The position numbers and the translations under genes are program-made. A stretch of 64,000 nucleotides of DNA from Rhyzopertha dominica (taxonomy: Eukaryota; Arthropoda; Insecta; Coleoptera; Bostrichidae): NCBI GenBank assembly GCA_025024175.1, contig QCXZ01000041.1:24051786-24115785 (forward strand), written 5' to 3'. Of this stretch, positions 1 through 10,900 are shown one piece after another. Positions within the stretch are counted from its first letter, which is position 1. Each line of letters starts with the position of its first letter. A model generated the notes under the pieces. That model did not search any database. It was not told the DNA's origin and worked only from the letters and a program-made list of their open reading frames with translations.

Positions 1-2486
1 ATAGTATAAGAATGGTCTATTTATACAGGGTTATTAAAAAGATGGACCCAGATTAGTATTATTTTATATTTCAAGAAATATACATTAGTATAAATAGTCC
101 ACATACAGAAGGATAGAAGTAGTTTATCATTACTTGCGCAAGCGACCCCTAGGGTATTCGCGCCAGTTGCGAGTAACAGACACTAAACAATTTTTTGCAT
201 CATCTTACTGACAACCTAAATTTTGGTTAAAACACCTATCGTTCCAAATTAATTAATTTTTAAAACGAGGTAATTAGGTTGAGTTCTTAATTATATCCCT
301 TATATAAGTACTCTTATATGTATATCCAAATTACCATCTGTTGAGGTCAAGAAAGACAGAGAAGTAAAAATTGGTTACATAATTAGTTAAATGCATTGTA
401 TATTGTTTAAATAAAAAGTTTAAATAAACGTTTATTAACAACAAATCTCTAGTTCAATTGTAATCTAGTTTTATTTCCTTTACTAAGATTTTTTTTAACT
501 TGCAGTTCCAACATACCAGAATCGCACCTTTTAGTTACACGCATAAGGGTATCGATGTTTAACAACCCTGCTGGCTCTACCTCTTACGCTGATAGCGGCG
601 CGTACGGGACCAAATATTGTAGAGCTTTACTGCTTACTAGTACAGTTTCAACTAGTTCCTAAAACTGTATACTACGTAGGTAAAGCATTTTCATTTAAAC
701 AGTTATGTCGTGTTTTATCACAAAACAATGTGTCAAATGTAACCATATTTAACAATAAAATAATTACTATTCTGATGTATTTAATTCAATTTTGTTACTG
801 TAGAAACATGCATACATATTTCTTCTCCATCCCCAAAAAATTTCTTCATCGCAGTTCTAATAAAAAATGCTTTTTACACACTTTTGATCGCAGTGTCGGA
901 CTCATAAGTTATGTAGTAACTGTAGTGATTGCCATAGACAAATCTTACAAGGAGACGGTTTGTTTCATAGGAAAAAGGGAAAACTAAAAACGTGCTACAC
1001 CATCGACATCATGCGCAAGAGGGTTGCGCAACGACTTGCCCGTGCGTTACGCAAGCGCAAAACTCAGAACAGCAGAAATATCGTGGTGTGCTGTAACGAT
1101 GCAACACTGCAAGGCTGTAACCCTAACCTAACAAATTCAAGTGTTATTCAACTGTCATTAGCAAAGTAGCAAGGAAATAGTTAATCCAGCAAACTTTTAA
1201 TTAAAGGTAGGTACAGGAACAGTACTTATTAGTGAGGCATACTTTACTTTGCGTAGAACTTGGTATTGGCAAGTGTATTTATCACCCAATTATTTGTACA
1301 CATTAAAACGTGAATCCATATTGTTTTATGCGGGGATCTAAAAAAACATTAACCCGAAGTACCCCGAACTGTGAATAAGACGCCCGTTTCAATCACCGTT
1401 GAATTAATTACAACCAGTTAGACACCACTAAAAGATCATCACAATTATGAGACCTTTCTAAAGGGTATCTACCACATATCGTCTTTGGCGACTTGACTTG
1501 CTGAGCGGACAATCATAAGAGAAAGAAGAATTACGGCATATGATAACTAGATATGACATTAAGTTCCTTGATCTGTATTTCCTGTTTATTGTTCAAAACT
1601 AATAATTAAAATGTAATTATTTTAGTCTATATATTATTTTTTGTTATTTTATTCTTTAATTTTACTGCACATACAGCAACGAATCGACTCTTTCTTGGCC
1701 CACACCGCATTTGCTGCCAAATAAGCAGCATTTCGTCGTGTTGTTTGGACTGGCGCTGCAGTCTAAACTTGTTTCCGAATTTCTATAGAGGATCAAGTCG
1801 TCTTCTTGTGAGGTTTATTTGTCTATGATGGCTGCTATGTGCCATTCGGTTTTTTGTGTTCTTTAGTTTGTAAGAAAGGAATGGGCAGTTACTGTGCAGT
1901 GTACAGCCTATAGCGTGAACGTCGCCTCCGATTCGATATTAAATCACCAACTAGGAAAACATTAGCCGTGTAACAGAAAACATGCTTTTTCGTCGTGGTT
2001 TGATTATCGCTTAGATGTTTGCCGTGCAGCAAGGGAGAACAATCAACAAAACTTTGAAACTTGTTGGGTGAAAATAAGTAAAACTCATTTTGGAACTAGT
2101 TGTTACTTCTTCGGGATTTAAGGATCCACAAACTATAGCATTTAATTACTGACGAGTTGCACTGATACATAGTGAGGCAGAAAGGACAAAGAATTTTCAC
2201 AAGTTCATAAAATCGTTAATAATTCCCAAAAAATATATAATTAAAAGCAACACGCTCATATTGGATTAGCATTTGGCAGAATCAAGTAAAAAATGTCTGT
2301 TTTGAGGTAGGCATGTGTAGTGGACTCTAAATCTAACATAATCCATAACAAACTAGAGAGAAGACCAAGAATTGTCAGCAAACTTGAAAATGAAGATAAC
2401 TCATTATTCCTCACAAAACTTGTAGGTAAAAACTCTTACACTACCAGTCATTTCAAAAACGTTCGTCCTCTCTCATTCACCCTATA
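1..2486. other. Non-coding stretch, probable P450 intron
   Basis: I see no convincing exon here on either strand. It lies 3' of the last readable P450 exon (minus strand), so it is most likely part of the intron that follows that exon, but it could be intergenic if the gene is truncated. I looked for a haem-binding FxxGxRxCxG motif and an ExxR motif on the minus strand and found neither. Short GC-richer patches near 540-620 and 1000-1120 have no recognisable product. Confidence 0.5.
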
Positions 2487-2902
2487 CAGGGTGTCCCTGA
2501 ACATGTGGGCAATATCTCGGGATCTGATAGCTGAGCTAAAAACATCACTATTTTACAGTATAACTTTTTTTGATATAACGTCCGCCTACTGAGATATTCA
2601 CCCCTAAAGCTCTTTTGAAAAAATTGGTTTCTCCGAAATATCTTTTATACCGCCTGATATAATTTGATGAAATTTTCGCCATTAATATTTATAATGCAGG
2701 CGGTTAGAATAGTGCAGACACAGTTTTTGTAACTGCACGGGGAAGTTGGGGGTAAACTACCCTTCACCGTTTTTTTCTCTTAATTTTAAGGCGGGTAAGA
2801 TTTTTTCCCCGAAATAGGCGTTCTTCAATTCTATCAAACTTAAGAAGAAAAAAAGGTACTCTTTATTCATTACCCTAATGTTAACCGTTTTCGAGAAAAA
2901 TG
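2487..2902 (+). repeat. Left terminal inverted repeat of the 2487-4682 element
   Basis: Runs from CAGGGTGTCCC to the conserved inner edge reading TTTTCGAGAAAAATG. It pairs with the complement of 4270-4682 almost throughout. At about 415 bp it is unusually long for a Tc1/mariner element. Confidence 0.9.
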
Positions 2903-3040
2903 CTGTTGAATTACATGGTTCACATTTTCACTTGCGTCCACACGAGCAATTTAATTTTTATAGTAGGCGCTAAAAAATATTATTAGCTGTCACTCCATTT
3001 AATTTTCCTGGTGTGATTGTTATCCAACAATCATTTTAAA

Positions 3041-4168
3041 ATGGAATATTCATTTCCTGAATATGCTGACATGCATTTAGTGTATGGTCTAGCCCTTGGT
3101 AATAGTACAGAAGCTGTGAGGTTGTACGCAGAACGATTTCCTGACCGTAGGATTCCTGATCGGAAAACTTTTGAACGGGTTGATAGACGTTTAAGGGAGA
3201 CAGGTGGGACATAAAATTATCCATAAAGGCATGTTTATATCAATTTGTAATTATTAGGAAAATTTGTAAAAGATAGCTTGAACGGTGGCGTCCAAAGAAG
3301 AGTACGCACAGTGGTCCTAGAGGAGAACGTTTTGGATAGCGTGGCTGCGGATCCTACCAATAGTATTAGAAAACTTGCGGTGCAACACAATGTGTCCAAA
3401 AACACTATTTCCAGAATTTTTCAAGAACAATTACTGCACCCTTTTCATGTTCAAAAGGTACATGCTCTAAGTCATGAAGATTTTCCTGCTAGAGTGGAAT
3501 TTTCAAATTGGGTCTTAGAACAGCACACAAATAACAGGGATTTTATTAGTTCGATTCTTTATTCAGATGAGGCTGGTTTCACGAAAAACGGTGTAATAAA
3601 TTCACACAATTTACATGTTTGGGCGGACGAAAACCCTAATTCCACAGTGGTTGCAAGACACCAGTTCCAGTTTCAGTCTGTTAATGTTTGGGCGGGAATC
3701 ATAGGGGACCATTTAATAGGACCATATGTGCTACCTCCAAGATTAAATGGGGAACTCTATTTGCAGTTCCTTCAAAATAACTTACAACAGCTTTTGGAAG
3801 ACGTTCCATTAGCAACCAGAAGAAACATGTGGTTCATGCATGATGGCGCACCACCCCACTTTAGTATTGCTGTGCGACAATTTTTAAATAATGCGTATCC
3901 AAATCGATGGATAGGTCGAGGAGGACCTGTTGCTTGGCCTCCTCGATCGCCAGATTTTAACCCTCTCGATTTCTATTTGTGGGGGCACCTGAAAAACTTA
4001 GTTTACTCTACTCCTGTAGAAACGAGGGATAATCTAATAGAACGTATAGTATTTTACTGTGATGAAATACGTAATAACGCTGCCGTGTTTGGGAGAATCC
4101 GGCAGTCTTTAATTCGTCGGGCCCGAAAATGCATTGAAGTTGGAGGAGCTCATGTTGAAGCTTCTTAA
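3041..4168 (+). CDS. Transposase, DUF4817-type N-terminus plus DDE_3 domain, one intron
   Basis: Two exons, 3041-3203 and 3258-4168, joined in phase to give 357 codons plus stop. Exon 1 (from the ATG at 3041, MEYSFPEYADMHLVYG) carries the N-terminal helix-turn-helix module resembling DUF4817, including YAERFPDRRIPDRKTFERV. Exon 2 continues with a second helix-turn-helix (IRKLAVQHNVSKNTISRIF) and the DDE nuclease domain. Catalytic acidic residues are visible in YSDEAGF, MHDGAPPH and NPLDFYLWG; 41 residues separate the second and third, hence DD41D. The third residue is D rather than E. The enzyme would cut and paste DNA between its terminal repeats at TA sites. No internal stop or frameshift is seen outside the proposed intron, so it may be recently active. 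Confidence 0.88.
3204..3257 (+). other. 54-bp intron in the transposase gene
   Basis: Begins GTGGGA after GAGACAG and ends TTATTAG before GAAAATTTG. Reading through gives a stop (TAA at 3212). Removing it joins the DUF4817-like exon to the DDE exon in frame and restores the expected residues just after RRLRETG. The length is typical of short insect introns. It is inferred from frame and splice consensus, not from RNA. Confidence 0.75.
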
Positions 4169-4269
4169 TTTTTTTTTGTAGCTCCATGTAGTTTTTAAGT
4201 GTTCTTCGTAATGTTATATTTATGTAATTATTTAATAAATACAATAATTATAACCATGTTATTCAAGTA

Positions 4270-4682
4270 CATTTTTCTCGAAAACGGTTAACTTTAGGGT
4301 AATGAATAGAGTACCTTTTTTCTTCTTAAGTTTGGGAGAATTGAAAAACGCNTATTTCGGGGAAAAAATCTTACCCGCCTTAAAATTAAGAGAAAAAAAC
4401 GGTGAAGGGTAGTTTACCCCCAACTTCCCCGTGCAATTACAAAAACTGTGTCTGCACTATTCTAACCGCCTCCATTTTAAATATTAATGGCGAAAATTTC
4501 ATCAAATTATATCAAGCGGTATAAAAGATATTTCGGAGAAACCACTTTTTCCAAAGGAGCTTTAGGGGTGAATATCTCAGTAGGCGAACGATATATCAAA
4601 GAAAGTTATACTGTAAAATAGTGATGTTTTTAGCTCAGCTATCAGATCCCGAGATATTGCCCACATGTTCAGGGACACCCTG
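4270..4682 (-). repeat. Right terminal inverted repeat of the 2487-4682 element
   Basis: Complement of the left arm, 413 bp, ending GGGACACCCTG at 4682. Contains one N at 4352. Confidence 0.9.
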
Positions 4683-4790
4683 ACAGAAGAGAGATATCTC
4701 GTTTCTTTTTAACCCGACTGCATTTATCACGTTTTACAATACTACAGTTTATTACATCCATCAATGTTACACATTATAGAATGCACTTAC

Positions 4791-4947
4791 CGTATCTATG
4801 CCGACTAGAAACATATCTAACGCCAAAACACAAGCTGTTTTTGTATCATTATCCATTTCTAAGACTCGCTGCAATACAGATAATTCTTGATCTTCATTTC
4901 TATCGTTTAAATCTTGTAATGCTTGTCGCACGTGTTTCATAGTGACG
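4791..4947 (-). CDS. P450 exon 6 (start of helix I)
   Basis: 157 bp from a TTCCAG acceptor, across a 55-bp intron from exon 5, to a GTAAGT donor at 4790-4785. Encodes VTMKHVRQALQDLN, then ALDMFLVGIDT, the first half of the oxygen-binding helix I. Its 3' neighbour exon is not found in the window. Confidence 0.9.
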
Positions 4948-7900
4948 CTGGAATTTCCATATGTAGAATTACTCAAATTAAATTAAGTGCTCACAAACGT
5001 ACTTGGTGATGACATCCAGTGATTCTATGTATTGCTTGAATTTTGGAGTTCGAAATAATCTCCAAAAAGGAATTTTCAATTCTAGTATAGGAACGTTTAT
5101 GAAAAATGTATTGACTGCGTCGATCATTTGTTGCGTATCCTCTGGAGCTTCGTCTTGGAGACATCCAAGTCTAACATCTAGAGCAATTCTGGCTATAGCT
5201 AAAATCAACAAATAAATATAAAAGTAAAAAAATGCTTTGTTTATACAAAGCGTCCAGAAATAAATGGTTTTATATTTCGGGGGGAAGGGCAAGTAATTCT
5301 TTTCGCCAAAATGGGAAAAAAGTTACTACGGGCATATGCCCATAAATGCTTCCTAGACGGATTACATTTACCTAAATATAGGGACAAAACTATCTGTTGT
5401 ATCATCCAGTTGAGATAAACGTACTAAAACTTTCATCCCAGGTGCTTTATTGCAACTGAATCTACATGCGCTATCAAAAATTCTAAAGCTTTTGAGAGGA
5501 AGGGTCACTGTGCTCAGCGTATTTAAGGCGTAAGAATTTGCTTTTGAAATTTGTCGAAAATTTTTCCTGCAGTTTCATTTTCTTTCGCTCGAGGAATTGA
5601 CATTTAATGTACGGTAAATCAAATGGAAACTGATTACTTACAACAATGTCCTCTAATGTTTCTAAAACATCTGTATCTCTCGTATTTATAGCAAGTTCAG
5701 CACCTATACACTGAAGACTTTGTATCAACCGTTTTGTGAATGATGGGAGAAAGAAGCAATTTATCAGTAAACCTCTTTTTACTGACGAATGAACATTACA
5801 AATTTTTATCGCAACCAAAACAGTCTTCTTTTAATTCCCAAGCCGGTCTGATTGGATGTGACTTGAACGGACCCTTTGTACATTTTATTTTTGTACTTTT
5901 GTACCAAACCGAAACGGAAAAGGTATTTTTTGATTCTCTTTTANTTGTTTATAATAATATATATAATAAATCTCATCGATTTTTGTATTTGGAGTTATTA
6001 AAACATGTATAAAGTATGTAATTTTCATCAGGGTCCCGTTCAAACTGTTTAGTGAAATGGCGATATTTTAATTTAAGGAATAATAGGTGGTTGCAATATG
6101 TGTTTATGGACAACCCTGTACAAAATAATTTAAACTGACTCTGACACGTAATAAAGAAAGCATTATTCAAAGTTCAACAAATTGAGAAGGTAAAATGCTT
6201 TTACCACTAATCCTATCTACTTTCGCAACATGTAGATTGCAAATCTGTTTATCCTTTATTTATTGAAACTTGTGAAAGTACTCCGCATTGACATTTAAAT
6301 TCTAGACGATATAGTTGTTCATGTCACTAATTAGAACACTTTGTTTAATATTCAAATCACCACCATGCAATAGTTTCTGTAATGCGTCACAGCTAACGTG
6401 ATACTTTTGTAAGATTAGTAAACCTAAAAATGATTGCGTCATCGTTGTACTTACATTCAAGAGACCATTTGTGTAATTCGTTCAAAAAATCGTCTGGCAC
6501 CTCGTGCTTGTCGTCCCTTATTCGCCGAATTCTGTAAAAAAGGAAATAAAACTGTAATTTAAAATGATTGCATATATTGATTGGCAGCAAAACGATTTAA
6601 TGGCAGGTTTTTGTACTTTTCACAAAACATTCAATTGCATTTTGTACGTATGTTTCAGCGGCAATACATGGAATTTCATATTTCTATATTCAAATATATT
6701 AAAATCCTAGCAGGTAATTGGTACTGCACGGTTTTTCTTGAAGCTACATAAAAACCTATATATAATACATATAAAATATATTTATCGATTCGGTGTCAGT
6801 TTACCTTAATGTTTTTACTCACAATAAAAATGAATTTCCCAACATAAAAAACCTTAAATGAAGTAGGAGAGTAAAGTGTTGTGTTTACGTGTATATTTGA
6901 ACAACTGAAATAAATCAATAAACAGTTCCGATTTGTTCAGTTTTCGATTTAGTTCCGGTATGAGAACCTAGCTTTGATAGTAAAACAATCAACGCTCTTT
7001 AGGTTCAGTGTCATCCACATGTACAACAACATTACCACATCAAACGGTAAGTATTTCTTCTGATAGTTTTATTTTACGTCGTATAAGATTCTAAAAACCA
7101 ACTATCGAATTGTTTATGATGAAAGTAGTTAGCCTGTGTCTATTTCATGTATGTTTTGCCTATATACAAATACAATTTGCACTAGTGCAAATACAGGAAT
7201 AATATTTTCAAACATATATTTATGTATGAAATGCTCTACTAATAAACTTAAACACTAGGTAAATATAATTTTAATTATTGAAATATTTTCAAATGAAAAC
7301 AGTTAATGTGTATCTGAAGAAGTCGAAAGAGACGAAACCCTAACTTTAGTTGTTTACCCTGCGTCTCATTTAAATATTTCAGTGTGAAACTCTTTGTAGA
7401 CGGTCTTATAGAACTGACATTTCCGTGTCTTATTTTTCTTAATTGTTTTATTCACTGCAAGCCTTCCCTGTCTCGGTGAGAATTGTATGAGAATTTGAAC
7501 TATCTAAACCTGCTTTTTATGCAGAGGTTTCATCTCTACAAACTAGAATTTTTGTACTATATAGGTACCATGTTTCTGCAATTGCAATTGCAAAAGCTGT
7601 CAGTTTGTCTTCCTTGTCGTCGTCTCGTTTTAAGAGCGATTTATTTTAACAACTTTAAATAAAAAGTCTTAAGCATGAAAATAATAACCCACGTAAAGAG
7701 CCTGATGTCTTTATTACCCTGAAAAATACTAAATTGTACTCAATTCTGTCCTTCGGTGTTCCATCGTGAAAAAGGCTTAAAAGACTCATGTGAAAGGAAA
7801 GGATTCATCGGAAATTGTAGTGCCTTCTGTGTTTATTAAAGCCAGTAACTATTGATATAGAAAAGTAGTGGATGAATAGTATAGAGGTATCGGTAGTGGG

Positions 7901-10900
7901 CGTAGCTTTTACTAGCTAAGGGCAAAAGCGCTGTGAGGTATATGGCAGTGCTGCCCACATTACACGTATTTTTAATGTTCATGTGTATCTTTATATAATT
8001 TATATATGTTATATATATGTATTATACTATTATAATGTATTCGTCAGATTTTCTTAAGCTTGCAATGCATTAGCCAGCGTTTTTGCCCTTATTAGCTGTC
8101 CCCGCCCACCTATAATTAAAGCAACTTCCCTCTCGTATGTTGTCATCGCTCAGCCACAAGGTATTTTTTTTAACACGCGCAGTCCATGACCAGTAACTCG
8201 ACTTTTTTTTTGTCTGAGATAATGCAAACGGCTCTTGCATCGCTTATAGACTTAAACCAAACGTCTTGTTTTTCATATTGCTCGCCCGGTCAACTTGAGT
8301 CAACTTTTTCCACCGAAGTAACACATATATCAGTTTCTAATGGCACAAAATTCTTGAAATTTTGTATTGAATGAAAAAATATTTAATTATTAACTATTAT
8401 AAATTGAAAAATAGCAGGAATGCGCTTCCAACATTTAACTTAATTTGCATTCGTACATACGCACATCTTGATCGGACGAAGAACCGAAAAGTGCGAAACA
8501 GTTTTGTAAGTTATTATTAAATTATATTAAACAACCATGTGCTTTTATTTGCTTTATATAAAATATTTCAGCAAGAACCGCGAAACGAATCAGTGAATTT
8601 TATTACGAAGTCAATAATTGAAGATTTTCAGTTTACAATATTCGTAGTTGCCATGCACTTAACAGTACTCAGATGGAGATACCTTATTTACTAGGGATGT
8701 GCTATGGTAACCAGTATTAAGAGAAGGTTGATTGTTTCTGCAAAGATGAACACGAAACGGAACTAGTAAATGACCAGCTGAGCATTTAAATACAACTTGC
8801 ATTAGAAGGTCGACTTGTTTTGCGAAGGTTGTTAGTAGAAAATAGAGAAGGAAATGGCCTTAGAGCAATGCAACGGAGGAAAGGGCATCCTCCTAAAATA
8901 ATTATGCGAAGTAGCTAAATCACTATTCGTGACACTGTTATATAAATTTAGCACTTTGCACAACACTATTAAAATTAGACTTTAAATTTCAGAACCAATT
9001 ATACTATAACAAAATAATTATTATTTTAGTCTAATGACAAGATTTGAGACAGTCTTTATGGAATTTGTCTCTCATTGACAAAATATTAAAAAGTACATTA
9101 ATTTATCTTACATCTAAGTTACATCTATTCTGCGAATGTTTTTGATTCTAGAATGCTTGATCTATCTATCGGTTTCTAAGTGTAATTACTGGTATAAACA
9201 AAACATATAAATTAAATTCACATGTAGTATAATATTCAATTAGATTCATTGCTCTCAGCAGCTATACTGATAAAGCCCATCTATATAAAACAGGTAATTT
9301 TCTTACGGTTTGATTCTTAAGAAAGGTAGATGACAGGTTTACCGCATGTTGTGTCAATCAGGTTTTTTTGTTTCTCTTACAATGAACGTTTTGCTGTTTA
9401 CTTGGAGCAACCAAAATATATTTGACACCTCGAGAAAAGTAACTTTCGAATTTATTACAAAATTAATAAAAACACACTGATATATCTAGTCTCCCCCACT
9501 CTCCACTTCTTTCACCGCTTTGCTTAATTTCAAGTGATTGTATATTTGTATTAAATCTTTAAAAGATACATTATAAAGTTATAAAATTTTTTTACTTTAA
9601 ATAACTAGTTATTGAGCCAGTAGATAACTAAATTCTTCTACTAATAATCACTGCTACGTAAACTTACTCTTGCTTTGTTATTATTTATCTTTAAAATTTA
9701 ATTCTTTACGTCCACTTGGTTTATTAATTTAATTTATTTTAACAATATGTAGGAAATAATGTCGTTACCGTAGTACTTTATTTCTTAACGCAATGCTGTT
9801 TGTAATTAAATGAAGCTCAAGTGACTTATTAAATTAACAAGGCTTTTTAATCAAAGAAGTTTAAATGATTGCACAAGCTGTTTTAAAACTTGACTGTATT
9901 TTTAGTTTTTTATGGATATAAAAAAGAAAATGTAATATCGGGCATTGAAAAACATACTTCGATTTCCTGTCACCACAATAGACTACTTGTGCCTATTAAT
10001 AAACTTAAAAATTGTTTTTGTAGGGTTAACTTTAAAATAGTATATACGCTTAATCCGTCAATAATTTCAATAATTCACTTTACACACCTTGATGTAAAAT
10101 CAAGCTGCCAAAAGCACTTTAGCATTCTTATAGACATATGAACAACATACGTCCCTTTAAACGATATTAGCGGGCAACTTGATTCTGCTATCTTTGCTTT
10201 CTATTGCAAAATTTTTAATCACAGGTCTAATTTGTTCTGCCACATTGATAGGATATACAAGCATTTTTGTCACTGACGAATTACGGCACGGTTGCACAAA
10301 TTGCTAAATATTAAAAAGTTTCCTAGAAATTCTTTGCCGATAGTGGTCGAGTATTCAGAACCTAGAACTTTAAACTACATACCAGCCTACAACAGATTTG
10401 GAATCGAATTTAAACTTGCCACAGATTAAAAATGTTAAAAATAGTTCGGTAAAATGTAATTATAATTGTAATAAAGCGAGTAATTGAATTACAATAATTA
10501 TAGATCAAGTAATTAATTACGCCTTCAATTATTCAATGAAAGTAATTAAATTACATTTTCAAGCAATTGTAATTAATGGCTTAACAACACTAAGATGCTT
10601 CCCGCCTTATATTATATAATTAAAAGAACGCCCATGGAAGTAGTTATTTTGTATGAATAAAACGTATACCCTATGAAATGCATAAAATCATATAAGAAAT
10701 ATCTCAATTTCATACCTATATCACTGCATTTATTGTAGCCAGAGGTTAAAGTCCTAAATTAAAATGGGACCTGCATTTCGTGAGTTCTTAACTAACCAAG
10801 TTCAAGTTTAATCTTACCGATTTATAAACTCGTCGGCTGTGTCCTGGATCGACTTGACATACATTTTGGCAGCTTGAGGCCGTAGCATTATTTGGTTCAC

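Larger units (their letters stand above)
2487..4682 (+). mobile_element. Complete Tc1/mariner-superfamily (rosa-like, DD41D) DNA transposon
   Basis: A 2,196-bp element bounded by very long terminal inverted repeats, about 2487-2902 and 4270-4682. By eye the two arms differ at roughly sixteen positions over about 415 bp. The ends read CAGGGTGTCCCTG. A TA precedes the left end; on the right the flanking bases are ac, so the duplicated TA is damaged or has drifted. It carries one transposase gene that is open once a 54-bp intron is removed. It sits in a P450 intron, in opposite orientation to that gene. The DD41D spacing points to the rosa-type branch of Tc1/mariner; that family label is inference, while the superfamily is well supported. 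Confidence 0.88.

Noticed and set aside
1118..1135. Telomere-like CCCTAACCTAAC
   Set aside because: Only about two repeat units; not an array.
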